Shown: positions 1 to 9,087, counted from the stretch's first letter. The stretch is 40,792 nt of DNA from JBLHUT01 sp047629975 (GCA_047629975.1 JBLHUT010000003.1:1-40792); one strand, 5' to 3'. Numbers and translations: made by a program. Notes: generated from the letters alone by a model not told the origin.

Positions 1-486
1 CCGCATAAAACCTCTGTGTAGGGGCGCAATCGTAAACATGACCAGGATAAACGGAACATACCAATAGGCTTGAAATGTATCTCCGAGTATCAGGTCTCTG
101 AATATTTTGTCGTATATGCTTTGATCAGCATATAATTTCCAAAAAACCAGCTGTGCGATAGATGTAAGCACTAAATACGGAATCAGTAATCGTCGGGCCT
201 TTTCCTCCAGAAACTGTCGGTATCGATATTTACCGCTATACACGTAATCGAACAAGAACCCGGATATGAATACGAATAATGCAGTAGCACCTTTCAAAAA
301 GCTAGATATCGCGTCGTCCAGAGCATGGGAAAACTGGATGCCTGCCAATCCGTAACTATGGCCTGCTACGATCAGCACGATCGCGATCGCCCGAAAATAG
401 ACGACGAAAGCAAGTCGGGGGCGAGGTAATTGACCTGTGGTTACTTCCAGAGGCGTGCCTTTTCCCTCCAATTTATCCTGAAACAA
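1..486 (-). CDS. Acyltransferase family 3 membrane protein, 5' part
   Basis: This is a minus-strand reading frame open to the left edge, so only the N-terminal ~160 residues are visible. The family (OafA/NodX-like, PF01757) transfers acyl groups to cell-surface or secreted sugars from within the inner membrane. Near the N-terminus it reads RAIAIVLIVAGHSYG, which carries the family's Arg and the membrane-embedded active-site His. This is followed by ALFVFISGFLF and, further on, YWYVPFILVMF, both typical family membrane segments. I chose a TTG start at 486 because a GGGAG stretch lies about 8 bases before it; GTG at 495 is the alternative. The base composition is visibly more AT-rich than the catabolic genes further right, which suggests a different origin. 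The downstream border with the IS graveyard contains no obvious partner gene. The substrate is unknown. Confidence 0.8.
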   Translation of the reverse strand, partial: MFQDKLEGKGTPLEVTTGQLPRPRLAFVVYFRAIAIVLIVAGHSYGLAGIQFSHALDDAISSFLKGATALFVFISGFLFDYVYSGKYRYRQFLEEKARRLLIPYLVLTSIAQLVFWKLYADQSIYDKIFRDLILGDTFQAYWYVPFILVMFTIAPLHRGFMR

Positions 487-1136
487 TGAAAACACTCCCG
501 CATCGATCTTGGCTAAAATTACTCACTGCAAGCGCTCATCATGGTTGGGAGCATTAGCGTAACACTCTGATTTAGAATACAGAAATGACTACATAAGGAC
601 CCCCTTCCGCCAGACAAAAGTTGATCCACTGCCATGTCGGATGTTGCCCCAGATTTTTCGACTCTTCGTAAGCGAATACCAATTATGTTATCAAACCATA
701 GCTCTACGGCATCAACTCGTCTAGGCCAAGGATTTCGGTGACGGGGCCGTCTCTGTCGATGGCAATATGACAACCGGGATTTGGCGACAGGGACAGTGTC
801 CTCCGTCTCTCCATTTTGACGAGGTTGGGAGCGGGTTCTCGAATAGTAGCTAATTTGCGACCCTTCCGTTCAAGATCTTCCCCGGGTTCATGCGTCGGTC
901 CGCGGTCAACGCAATGGCTGCCAACATGATGCTGATCCAGTGTGGTAGCCCGAAGTGCCCATCACATAAGCGTGCTCTAAGCTCCGTTCGGCGACTGTCC
1001 TGACCACCGCTGCCCGACAGTGGTTTGTACAGCAAACCATCAGAGAGGCATCTTCGGAACCACGTCCCGGTGGGGACCTCGAAGGGCCACAGTCAAGCAG
1101 CCTTCAATGGGTCGCTTCCAAGCGTTCTAACACTGT
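487..1136. other. Gene-poor stretch between acyltransferase and IS110 relic
   Basis: I find no gene that I can support here. Short frames exist on the minus strand (about 519-773 and 850-1035), but they lack ribosome binding sites and recognisable motifs. The part next to the IS110 relic may be the non-coding end of that element. The promoter of the leftward acyltransferase should lie within the first ~100 bases of this stretch. Confidence 0.4.
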
Positions 1137-2136
1137 CTAAATGCCCCTAAAGACTGGTGGGGTTGCGTGATTGAACTCGGTGCCGTCCCGCCACATGCGA
1201 TGACGAATAACACCAATGCACCGCGCCGGCGTGACCATTGCCCTCTTGCTTCCGCGACGCTTGGCCACCCGCGCGGCCCATGTTCCAAGCCATAAGGGGC
1301 GACCGAGATGTACCATGACTGTTGCGGCCTGACACAATGCCCGGCGCAAACTTACGTCACCCGCCTTGGTGATACCGCCAGTGAAATCGTGCTCACCAGA
1401 CGGGTGTCGCGATGACGTCAAGCCGACCCTACGTCCAATACGTTTGGAGGAATTGAAGCTGTTTGGATCATCTACCGCGGATTTGAAAGTCAAAGCGACG
1501 ACTGCTCCGATGCCCGGCATCGTCATCAACAAACGGCAAACCGTGTCATCCTTCGCAAGTCCGCGAACCTAGCGTTCCAGATTGGCCAACTCCACGCGCA
1601 ATGCAGCGCGAGACTTCAACACAGGTGTGGTTGCGGCCAGCAGCATAACATTTCCTTCCACCCATTGACGCACCCGCGTCATAACGCCCGCGGGAGATCC
1701 CGCCGACCTTAGGCCCGAAGTTCCGCAACAGACCGCGCAGCGACATCTTTAATGCAATCATGCCCTGTTGGATCGCCTTACGCGCATCCAGAAGCGCACG
1801 AACGTCCTGTACGTATAAGGATTTGCAATGCACAGGCCTGAACCAACCGATATGAAGCAAACGGGCAATCCCTTCGGCATCCCGCCGATCCGTTTCGATC
1901 GGCATTGCTTTCAACGCGCCCTTCACTTGCCGGCTCTCCATCAGCACGACATCGAGCCCAGCCTCTAGTCCTATGATTGCAACCTTTCCAGGCAGCGTGC
2001 CTGCAAAGGCTGAAAGAGCTTCCGGTTCGCAGGTAACCTCTGTTTTCTTCACGGCTTCACGGCTTTACCGTGTTCACTAGTCACATAAACCGCAGTCTTT
2101 GCGAGCGATACATCCAAGTCCAATAAACAGCTTCAT
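1137..2136 (-). pseudogene. IS110-family transposase relic, frameshifted
   Basis: Read leftward from the ATG at 2136, the sequence encodes MKLFIGL, and after a one-base frameshift DVSLAKTAVYVTSEHGKAV, the acidic N-terminus of IS110 transposases (DEDD/RuvC-like). The frame then shifts and continues as the block with GLEAG, DVVLMESRQVKGALK and ETDRRDAEGIARLL (1546-2052). The C-terminal transposase_20 domain follows at 1137-1532 (TMPGIGAVVALTF, GGITKAGD, RRALCQAA, VAKRRGSKRAMV). At least three frame breaks are present, and a short stretch is missing after GLEAG, where relatives have about 15 more residues, so the gene cannot make an active enzyme. It interrupts the neighbouring IS5 relic, so it arrived later than that element. 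Confidence 0.85.
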
Positions 2137-2513
2137 CCCCTGTCAGCGAGGAGCCTCAACCTCTGGCAAGCCATTCATCAAAGCCACAGCGCCAGTATCG
2201 TCGCTTACTCCCTGCCCGGCAGGCGATGAATGCATCGCTAAGGGCTGGCCTGCGGCGACAAACAAGCGAACTGGGCGACCGCTGGTGTCAGTGACAGCAT
2301 GCAGCCCGGTGTTCATACCATCCTTGGTCAGTTCGGTCAGGCGTCCATGCCCCTCTTTTTAACCGCAGGCCGGACGCGGTACGATGTGCTTTGAGGTAGG
2401 TGGCATCGATTGAGATGGTCTTCTTGTCAGGGGCTTGTTCGGCCAATCCCATCATGATCCAGGCAAACACGCCCATGTCACTCCAACGCTTCTACCGATT
2501 ATAAAGCGTCTTT
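2137..2513 (-). pseudogene. IS5-family transposase fragment
   Basis: The minus strand gives WSPPKTLYNR, a stop, then KRWSDMGVFAWIMMGLA and KKTISIDATYLKAHRTASGLRLKRG. The last block is the DDE-motif region of IS5 (IS427-like) transposases. After a frameshift it continues with GMNTGLHAVTDTSGRP and ends with LLADRG. At that point the well-conserved DRGYD motif is cut by the start of the IS110 relic. The left end of the IS5 gene is missing, and its right end abuts the IS3 relic beginning near 2515. It is a non-functional remnant with at least one stop and one frameshift. Confidence 0.8.
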
Positions 2514-3459
2514 GGCGGAGACCATAAACTTAAGTAAGGATGATGGTTATAACAAAAAGGTAAATCGTTACTCGCCAGAGGTTCGTGCGCGTGCGGTTCG
2601 GATGGTGCTTGAACATCAAGGTTTATATGAAACGCAGGCGGGCGCGATGGCGTTACCACGCAGGAGCGGGAGCGGATCAAGGCGCTGGAACGTGAGGTTC
2701 GCGAACTGCGCAAGGCCAATGAGATCTTCCGCAAAGCGTCGGCATATTTTGCGCCCCCTCTCGTGCGTGTAAACACACACTGCCGGGCAACAGGATGGAA
2801 CGCGACCGCCCCCCGAAGCGATGATCACTTTTATTGAGGATCAGCGCATTGTTTACGGTGTCGGGTCGATCTGCAGGCTCCTGCCGATTGCGCCGTCCAT
2901 TGACCGGCCGGCGATTGCGTAGCAATCTGCCGGGAGGGGACATATTGCCACCGTCTGGCGTGCCTCGCTGATCCGCCCAAAGCTTCGGCGCGACATCAGC
3001 GGGATACGAAGCTGCGTCCGGAAATCAAACGGGTCCGGGATGCAAGTTATCAGGTCTGCGGGGGTCGTAAGGCGTGACATCAGATGACGCGAGAAGGCTT
3101 TGAGGTGGCGCACTGCACTGTGGAGCGTCTGATGAAACGGATTGGCATCCGTGCTGCTGTGCGTGAAAAAGGTTGTCAAAACAAAGGTCCCAGGCACATC
3201 CGTGCCCTGTTCTCGCGACACGGTGAACCAGATCTTCCGAGCACCTGCGCCGAACCTGCTCTGTCCTGGCAGCGATGCAAAGGGCATCGTTTTCCGGGCA
3301 ACAGGTCAGCGATTTTACCTGTGTGTGGACCTGGCAAGGCGTCCGGCACGGTCCTCGGACCGATGGCGGCCTCATGCCGAATTCTATGTGGCGTTCGTCA
3401 TCGATACGTTTGCTGATCGGATTGTCGGCTGGCGGGTCTCGCGGTCTGCGGTAAACTAG
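2512..3459 (+). pseudogene. IS3-family OrfA/OrfB relic (IS407/IS51-like)
   Basis: OrfA begins with KKVNRYSPEVRARAVRMVLE at 2554 onward, the helix-turn-helix end of IS3 OrfA. Most of its middle is deleted: the text jumps from YETQ to the leucine-zipper part TTQERERIKALEREVRELRK, which is now in another frame. OrfB follows with MITFIEDQRIVYGV, ICRLLPIAPS and, at 3200-3459, VNQIFRAPAPN and FYVAFVIDTFADRIVGWRVS. The last of these is the central DDE region of OrfB. Multiple frameshifts and stops separate these pieces, and the C-terminal DDE part is missing after 3459. The element is clearly dead. Confidence 0.8.
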
Positions 3460-3474
3460 GGACGGTTCAATTGG

Positions 3475-3903
3475 CACCCGGGCCGTGGATCAGCTGCATC
3501 AGATCCAGGTTCTCCCTTCGGTTCGTAGTAAAAAGACTCCCGCAAGGCGCATTGCCTGCCAACAGACAGGCCCCGGATGTTCGGCTCACTCATCCTGCGC
3601 CTCACTTACCGGTCCAAGGGTTGAGCTTTCCGGTCAAAAAATCGTTGGCAACGGCCAGCTCCCCGATCTTGGCGTGCAGGTCTTTGACCTGCTCTTTGTC
3701 GACCTGCGGGACATTGCGGCTGCCCCGTTCAAACACACCAAACGCGCCCTCAGGCAAAGCCCGCTTCCATTGGTGAAACATCGTCGGCGGAACCCCGAAC
3801 CGACTGGCCGGTTCGCTCACCGTCTCCTCATCCTTCAGCGCCTCCATCACGACCTTGGCCGCAAGCTTCGGATGATGTTGCTGCCGTTTTGACGTAACGG
3901 ATC
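3475..3903 (-). pseudogene. Second IS3-family relic: OrfA plus start of OrfB
   Basis: Reading leftward, the OrfA starts as SKRQQHHPKLAAKVVMEALK and continues through ETVSEPASRFGV, HQWKRALPEGA and KIGELAVANDFL to PWTGK at 3602. Its usual ATG start appears to have become ACG, since the codon just before SKRQQHH reads ACG. The start of OrfB follows at about 3590 (MSEPNIRGLSVGRQCAL, then SFYYEPKGE) and breaks off near 3475 against the other IS3 relic. This is a different IS3 subgroup from the rightward relic, so at least two separate IS3 insertions occurred here. Confidence 0.8.
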
Positions 3904-4070
3904 TCCCTCGTGCCGAAGATCAGCAAACTGCAAGTCGCAGCTTAGGTCAGCGTCTGATTTTCAGGGGGGGGCAGCTCACCACGGCGAAGGCTGCTGGAAG
4001 CCAACCATCGTTCGGCCGGATGCAATTGTCGCCTTGCATCGGCTGCGCGTCAAACCTAGCGTTCAAAGTC

Positions 4071-4916
4071 ATGAGCCTTGATCCAAAGTTATCGTTCGAA
4101 GCCCGCATTCAGCGCGCTTTACCGGACCTGCATCCAAGCGAGCGGCGGTTGGCCGACGCGATCCTGACATTTCCGGGCCAATTGGCAAGCTACTCTGCAA
4201 CCGAACTTGCAAAAATCGCCAATGTTTCGAACGCAACCGTTACGCGGTTTGTTCGCAAGGTCGGGTTCACCAGTTTCGAACAGGCAAGACAGGCCGCGCG
4301 GAACGAACCGGATCATGATGCCGCTCTTGCGCGCATCAAGCCCCTCGATCCGCAAGCCGATCAGTTCGTCGAGCGGCATCTGGCCCAGTCACAGATCAAT
4401 CTGGATCGCAGTTTTGCGGGAATCACCGAAAGCGCGATCGACGCGCTCGCACAATGTATGATCGGTGCGCCGCGGGTGTTTGTGCTGGGCTACCGGGCCG
4501 GACAGCCCTTTGCGCGGTATCTTGGTTGGCAGATTTTGCAGGTTTTACCGAACGTCACGGTATTGCCTCGCGACGGCGAGACTGTTTCGGAAATGCTGGG
4601 CACAATGACCGCGGAAGATTGCGTTGTGGTCTTTTCGCTGCGCAGATCCCCCAAGGCACTGTCTGCCATAAAATCCTTGTTGGCATCGAAGGGTCCCAAA
4701 ATCGCCTGTATCGGTGACACAGCGCAGGCAACCGACCTGAAAACCCAATGGTATTTCGACTGCAAGACAAGCGCCACCGGCCCGATCTTTGATCACGTCG
4801 CAATCATCGCGCTGTGCGGCCTGATCGCATCACGGGTGATAGAGTTGTCAGGGGACGAAGGGCGCAACAGAATGCGCCTGATCGAAAGTGTTCATAAATC
4901 ACTAAACGAGCTTTAG
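4071..4916 (+). CDS. RpiR/MurR-family transcriptional regulator
   Basis: This is a sugar-phosphate-type regulator of 281 residues. The N-terminal HTH_6 domain (about residues 10-85) contains LHPSERRLADAIL, YSATELAKIANVSNATVTRFVRKVG and FTSFEQARQAAR. A C-terminal SIS domain (about 125-255) includes RVFVLGYRAGQPFARYLGWQ and DCVVVFSLRRSPKAL; in this family it senses a small phosphorylated or acidic ligand. I prefer ATG 4071 over an in-frame ATG at 4020, because the 17 extra residues do not resemble the family and would run back towards the IS debris. It stands directly upstream of the TRAP operon and in the same direction. Two palindromes in the gap make it the likely local regulator of that operon. 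The effector is unknown; a catabolic intermediate of the imported substrate is my inference. Confidence 0.9.
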   Translation: MSLDPKLSFEARIQRALPDLHPSERRLADAILTFPGQLASYSATELAKIANVSNATVTRFVRKVGFTSFEQARQAARNEPDHDAALARIKPLDPQADQFVERHLAQSQINLDRSFAGITESAIDALAQCMIGAPRVFVLGYRAGQPFARYLGWQILQVLPNVTVLPRDGETVSEMLGTMTAEDCVVVFSLRRSPKALSAIKSLLASKGPKIACIGDTAQATDLKTQWYFDCKTSATGPIFDHVAIIALCGLIASRVIELSGDEGRNRMRLIESVHKSLNEL

Positions 4917-5014
4917 CACGCGCAACGTTTTTCAATTTTGCCGCGAATGTATGCACACACCGGCAAAATATGACCCGTAATGCATCAATGCGCGGGGCGC
5001 ATGGCCAAGGCTGG

Positions 5015-5059
5015 GAAAAACTATTTTCTTCGGCCATCAACGATGAAAATGTGTTTTCA
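5015..5059. promoter_or_regulatory. Two GAAAA-N4-TTTTC palindromes, candidate RpiR operator
   Basis: GAAAAACTATTTTC lies at 5015-5028 and GAAAATGTGTTTTC at 5045-5058. The second extends to TGAAAA-N4-TTTTCA at 5044-5059. The two copies start 30 bp apart, about three helical turns, so dimers could bind on the same DNA face. A further small palindrome GGTGATTTTCACC follows at 5063-5075. All are in the gap between the RpiR-type gene and the TRAP binding-protein gene, 35-100 bases before the dctP start. Assignment to the RpiR protein rests on position and symmetry only. Confidence 0.55.
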
Positions 5060-5111
5060 CAGGTGATTTTCACCACGACCTCCGCTTCCCTCCCAGAAAA
5101 GGATCTACATC

Positions 5112-6092
5112 ATGAACACGCCCCGTACGCTATTGTTTGCAGCCTCGTTGGCCGCATTGGCCCCTGCCATCGCGCACGCACAAGCGGTGCTACAGATCAA
5201 CTCTTCGCTTCCCGAAGGGTCTTTCGCCCACACTTTCCTGCTTGAATACGAAAAGCAACTCGAAGCCGCCGCCCCCGACCAGATCGACGTTCAGATATTT
5301 ATGTCCAACACGCTCGGCTCCGAGGAAGATGTGCTGCAAGGGCTGACACTTGGCACGCATCAGGCGTCTCTTTCGGCCTCTGCCATTTCGCAGATCAACA
5401 CCCGCGCGGCCATTTTCGACCTGCCCTACCTTTTCGAGGACCGCGCCGCGGTTCAGGCCTTTGCCACAAGTGAAGCCGGTGACATCCTGAAGGCCGGTTT
5501 TGACGGCACCGGCATGGTGCTGGGTGCGATGTGGGACAACGGCTTTCGCCAGATCACCAACAAAGTACGCCCCATCGTGGTGCCAGCCGACCTTGAGGGT
5601 CTGAAAATTCGCACCCCCACCTCGCGCCAGCGGGTAGAGATGTTCAACACTCTGGGCGCAAACGCCACGCCCTTGTCCTTTGGCGAGGTCTATTCCGCGC
5701 TGGATCAGGGTGTGATCGACGGACAGGAAAACCCCGCGCAAGTGGTGGATAGTGCCAAGTTGTTCGAGGTACAGGGCTTTATGTCGTTGTCCAACCACGT
5801 CTACCTGCCAACCTTCCTTGTCTTTGGCGAGCCCTATCTGGCCAGCCTCGATCCCGCCCTTAAGGCGATTGTGTTGCAGGTCGCTGCTGATGTGGCCCCG
5901 TGGACCTTCAATTGGGGCGAAGAAACAGATGCAACAGTGATCGCGGCCCTGGCCGACAAGCTTGCCGTGAACGAAATCGACTTTGCCGCGTTTCAGGCCG
6001 CCTCTGCTCCGCTTTATGAAAGCCCCACATTCGTGGACGTCATCGGCGCGGACATGATCGAGGCGACACGCGTCGCACTGGGTATCAAGTGA
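5112..6092 (+). CDS. TRAP transporter solute-binding protein (DctP family)
   Basis: This 326-residue periplasmic binding protein captures an organic acid and hands it to the QM membrane subunits. A Sec signal peptide covers about residues 1-23, with cleavage expected after AHA. The body shows family features: FMSNTLGSEEDVLQGLTLGT, the LEGLKIRTPTSR segment with the Arg that normally pairs with the substrate carboxylate, and PLSFGEVYSALDQGVIDGQENP. The length is normal for the family. An AGGA lies 9-12 bases before ATG 5112. It is the first gene of an operon with the Q and M subunits and a racemase-family gene. The ligand is probably a carboxylate, judged from the conserved Arg, but cannot be named. 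Confidence 0.93.
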   Translation: MNTPRTLLFAASLAALAPAIAHAQAVLQINSSLPEGSFAHTFLLEYEKQLEAAAPDQIDVQIFMSNTLGSEEDVLQGLTLGTHQASLSASAISQINTRAAIFDLPYLFEDRAAVQAFATSEAGDILKAGFDGTGMVLGAMWDNGFRQITNKVRPIVVPADLEGLKIRTPTSRQRVEMFNTLGANATPLSFGEVYSALDQGVIDGQENPAQVVDSAKLFEVQGFMSLSNHVYLPTFLVFGEPYLASLDPALKAIVLQVAADVAPWTFNWGEETDATVIAALADKLAVNEIDFAAFQAASAPLYESPTFVDVIGADMIEATRVALGIK

Positions 6093-6628
6093 TGCACAGC
6101 CCGGCCATGGATCGAACCTTTGCCCTCCTCGAACGTATCGATCACCTGATCGGACGGGGGCTGGATGTCGTGGTCATCACTTTGGCCGGGCTGCTGTTGC
6201 TACTTCTGAACTATGCGGTTTTCGCGCGCTTTGTCCTTAACGACAGCGTGTCGTGGGGCGAGGAACTGCCCGCGCATATTCTTGCCATGCTGACCTTTGT
6301 CGGGGCGGCGTATCTGACCCGTACCAACGAGCACCTTGGTTTTGATGCCGTACTCAGGGAGCTTCCCCCCCGCCTCAAGACTGTTGTGATGGGCGGGAAC
6401 CTGATCCTGATGGGCGGGTTCGGAGCGATGCTTGCGTATTACGGCACCATTGCCGCAACGAGTTTTGGCAGCCGCCAGTTGATTTCGGTGGATTTGCCGA
6501 TGGCGCTGTTCCGGGGGGCGATGCCTTTGGGCGGTGCGTTGATTACCCTGTTTTGTGCGATCCGCCTTGCGCGCCTTGCCACCGGGCGGATGACGGTTGA
6601 CGACCTTTTGCCGGAAAGCGACGCGTGA
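6092..6628 (+). CDS. TRAP transporter small permease subunit (DctQ)
   Basis: This is the four-helix membrane subunit of the TRAP transporter, about 178 residues. The segment VDVVVITLAGLLLLLLNYAVF-like first helix is followed by NDSVSWGEELPAHILAMLTFVG, the typical DctQ motif (W-x-E-E), and then LTRTNEHLGFDAV. I start at ATG 6092, which overlaps the dctP stop codon (TGATG), a standard coupling in such operons; a GTG at 6089 is the alternative. It overlaps the following dctM gene in the same way. Together with the M subunit it drives sodium-dependent uptake of the ligand bound by DctP. Confidence 0.92.
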   Translation: MHSPAMDRTFALLERIDHLIGRGLDVVVITLAGLLLLLLNYAVFARFVLNDSVSWGEELPAHILAMLTFVGAAYLTRTNEHLGFDAVLRELPPRLKTVVMGGNLILMGGFGAMLAYYGTIAATSFGSRQLISVDLPMALFRGAMPLGGALITLFCAIRLARLATGRMTVDDLLPESDA

Positions 6629-7914
6629 TGTTTCTCGACCCCGGCTGGATGATCCTGATCCTTTTGCTGGTCCTGTTGATTGCAGGACTGCCCATCGCCT
6701 TTGTGCTGGGTGTCACAGCCGCGACCATGATCCTGCTCGACCCCGCCGTCGTGCCCCAAATTATCGGCCTGATCCCATTTGGCGGGGCCAACAATTATCT
6801 GCTGGTCGCAGCACTCCTGTTCATGATCGCCGGAGAGATCATGAACCAGGGACGCATCGCCGAAAAGCTGATTGCCTTTGCCTCGTCGCTTGTCGGTCAC
6901 ATCCGGGGCGGTCTGGCACATGTTAACATCCTGACGTCCTTGTTCTTTTCCGAGATTTCGGGGACCGCGACCTCTGATGCTGCCGCAATCGGCTCTGTCA
7001 TGATCCCCCAGATGAAAAAGCGCGGATATCCGGCGGCTTTTGCGGCGGCCGTGACGTCGACCTCGGCGACGATGGCAATTATCGTGCCACCCAGCCTGAA
7101 CCTCATTTTGTATGCCTATGTCGCGAATGCCTCGATCGCAGAGCTGTTCGCGGCGGGCATTGTTCCGGGTTTTCTGGTCTGTGCCCTGCTGATGGGCACC
7201 GCTTACGTCATGTCCGTGCGGCGCGGATATCCGACCGAAGGCGAATTTTCACTCAAGCGCGTCTTCGAGACCGGCAAAGACGCCGCCATTCCTCTCACGC
7301 TTCCGATCCTTGTGCTTTGGGGAATTCTGGGCGGGATCTTTACCGCAACCGAAGCCGGGGCCATCGCCGCATTCTGGTCCATCATTCTGGCGGTTTTTTT
7401 GTACCGCACAATCCGCCTTGGCAACCTGATAGACACCCTGCGGATTGCGGGAAAACGCAGCGCGATGTTGATGTTCATCGTCGCGACGTCGACCCTGCTG
7501 GGGTGGTACATGACCAACCAGCGCATCCCGCAGGACATCGCACAGGCGATCCTCGGGATTTCCGAAAACTACTGGGTGGTCCTGATCGCGATCAACGTAT
7601 TTTTCCTGCTGGCCGGCACGATCATCCACGGCACCCCTGCCATTCTGATGCTGGTGCCAATTTTCCTGCCGCTTGCGGACCAGCTCGGGATTGACCGGGT
7701 CCATTTCGGGTTGATCCTGACCATCAACCTTGGAATTGGACAACAAACGCCACCCGTCGCCTCGGTGGTTTTGATTACCTGCGCGATTGCAAAGATTTCC
7801 ATTGCGAAAATCATCCCGTCCATGCTGTGGTTTATCGCGGCCATGCTTGTCGCGCTGATGCTCATCAATGTGTTTCCCGCGCTGGCACTCTGGCTGCCGT
7901 CGGTGATCCTGTAA
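6628..7914 (+). CDS. TRAP transporter large permease subunit (DctM)
   Basis: About 428 residues with 12 or so hydrophobic segments, as expected for the ion-coupled membrane subunit. Family motifs include LPIAFVLGVTAA near the N-terminus, GQLTLGT-like GRIAEKLIAFASSLVGHIRGGLAHVNI, FFSEISGTATSDAAAIGSVMIPQM, and ATMAIIVPPSLNLILYAYVAN. Its start ATG 6628 overlaps the dctQ stop (TGATG), and its stop overlaps the start of the racemase-family gene (TAATG). The tight coupling suggests that the racemase-family protein acts on the imported compound or its product. Confidence 0.93.
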   Translation: MFLDPGWMILILLLVLLIAGLPIAFVLGVTAATMILLDPAVVPQIIGLIPFGGANNYLLVAALLFMIAGEIMNQGRIAEKLIAFASSLVGHIRGGLAHVNILTSLFFSEISGTATSDAAAIGSVMIPQMKKRGYPAAFAAAVTSTSATMAIIVPPSLNLILYAYVANASIAELFAAGIVPGFLVCALLMGTAYVMSVRRGYPTEGEFSLKRVFETGKDAAIPLTLPILVLWGILGGIFTATEAGAIAAFWSIILAVFLYRTIRLGNLIDTLRIAGKRSAMLMFIVATSTLLGWYMTNQRIPQDIAQAILGISENYWVVLIAINVFFLLAGTIIHGTPAILMLVPIFLPLADQLGIDRVHFGLILTINLGIGQQTPPVASVVLITCAIAKISIAKIIPSMLWFIAAMLVALMLINVFPALALWLPSVIL

Positions 7915-8564
7915 TGCGGTTGCTCATCGTGAACCCGAACACATCCGAAGGTGTCACCCGGCGCATTGATGCCGCCGCCCAAGCCGTCGCAACCCACGGC
8001 GATACGTTCAAAACCGTGTCTGCGGCGTATGGCCCGCAGCTGATTGTGACGGATCAGGACGGGCTGGATGCTGTGGGCGGGGTTCTGGCCTCGGTCAATG
8101 CCCATTCGGACGGCTTTGACGGCATTGTGCTGGCCTCGTTCGGGGACACCGGCACACAGGCCGTTCGAAGCGCTTATCCCGACCTGCCCGTCGTCGGCAT
8201 CGCAAGTGCGGCTTTCGCGACGGCCCGGTGTCTGGGGGGGCGGTTCTCGATTGTTACCTTTGACCCGGGCCTTTCGCCTGCGCTGCGCGAACGGGCGCAG
8301 TTTCACGGCATGGGCGATCTTTTGCACCGTGTGGTCGCCGTAAAAGACGACAGCCCGTTTGACCCCGGCGACGTTCAGATCCAGCGGCTCGATGCCTTGA
8401 AGGCACTTTGCGATGTCTGCGCGAAAGATCCGATTTCAAGCATCATTCTGGGTGGAGGCCCCCTTGCGGGAGTGTCATCGCAGATAAAGCCCTCCAGACG
8501 GGTCGCAATCATCGATGGAACCCAAGCCGCGATCGGCATTCTTCGAAGCGCCATAAACAAATAG
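7914..8564 (+). CDS. Hydantoin/Asp-Glu racemase-family protein lacking both catalytic Cys
   Basis: 216 residues with the two-lobed Asp/Glu/hydantoin racemase fold: MRLLIVNPNTSEGVTRRI at the N-terminus, IVLASFGDTG around residue 71-80 and SIILGGGPLAG around 176-186. Hydantoin and allantoin racemases use two cysteines in an ACFxDPG-like and an LGCAGM-like motif. Here these positions read Ser75 and Gly181, so the two-base racemisation mechanism is not available. The start ATG overlaps the dctM stop. An earlier in-frame ATG at 7827 lies inside dctM and is less likely. The protein may be a hydrolase, decarboxylase or binding protein on the racemase fold; I cannot say which. A related cysteine-less protein is encoded at 16122-16877. 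Confidence 0.85.
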   Translation: MRLLIVNPNTSEGVTRRIDAAAQAVATHGDTFKTVSAAYGPQLIVTDQDGLDAVGGVLASVNAHSDGFDGIVLASFGDTGTQAVRSAYPDLPVVGIASAAFATARCLGGRFSIVTFDPGLSPALRERAQFHGMGDLLHRVVAVKDDSPFDPGDVQIQRLDALKALCDVCAKDPISSIILGGGPLAGVSSQIKPSRRVAIIDGTQAAIGILRSAINK

Positions 8565-8699
8565 GTGCATCCAATCCCGCCGCGGTCTTTGGCCGCGCCC
8601 GGAATCAGCGTCCGGCCGTCTGAAAACAGTGCTACCGGCGCAGGACAAGCACTTTTGCCATCGACAAATAATGCCGACTGCCTGATGGTCCGTTCCGGT

Positions 8700-8990
8700 T
8701 TGTAGGGTGCCGCCGATTGCCCAGACGGCGTTTTACGACAACCTGACCGTGCGGACAGACCTGTCACGTCTTTTGGACCGTGGGGTGTGACGAAATCTTC
8801 ACACCCGCGATCAAGCAGATTTTTGACCCAAATCCCGGCATCCAAGGCGTGCGGAATGTCTGGCACCAAATACACACAAGGCATCATTTTAGCCCGCGGC
8901 ACAGCCACCGGACGGATGAGGGACATTGGCCTTGCGGGCGCCCTTCGTGCCTGATCAATCCTTGTGCAACCAATTTCCAAAGACCCGGGT
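8700..8990 (+). pseudogene. IS3-family OrfB fragment between modules A and B
   Basis: In the plus direction one frame reads CRVPPIAQTAFYDNLTVRTDLSRL at about 8703-8775. The next shows AIKQIFDPNPGIQGVRNVWHQIH at about 8810-8875, and a third IILARGTATGRMRDIGLAGALRA at about 8884-8952. These match, in order, the early part of IS3 OrfB (VLPIAPSTYY, the IxxxFxENxGVYGVRKVWxQ block and ARCTVxRLMRDxGLxG). Each piece is in a different frame, so the gene is dead and truncated. The remaining bases of the 8565-9087 gap hold nothing else that I recognise, apart from the palindrome near 9015. Confidence 0.6.
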
Positions 8991-9004
8991 ACGAAAGGCA
9001 AACT

Positions 9005-9025
9005 CCTGCAATTGCAATTTGCAGG
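9005..9025. promoter_or_regulatory. Palindrome CCTGCA-N9-TGCAGG upstream of GntR gene
   Basis: A 21-bp near-perfect inverted repeat with an ATTGCAAT core lies about 125 bases before the GntR-type start codon. It could be an operator or an element of the IS relic end. No second copy is seen near the other module promoters, so I rate it below the TGGAAT[G/T]CCA sites. Confidence 0.3.
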
Positions 9026-9087
9026 GATATGCGCGTAAGCACCACCCAAGAAATTGCGTCATTGTATCAACCGCAACTTGCAAAAGA

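Noticed and set aside
8575..8600. Hairpin CGCGG-loop-CCGCG after the first racemase-like gene as a terminator
   Set aside because: Only a 5-bp stem and no T-tract; too weak to call in GC-rich DNA.
8375..9049. 224-codon minus-strand frame across the end of the racemase-like gene
   Set aside because: It lies antisense to a supported gene and to the IS3 relic, has no ribosome binding site and matches no family.
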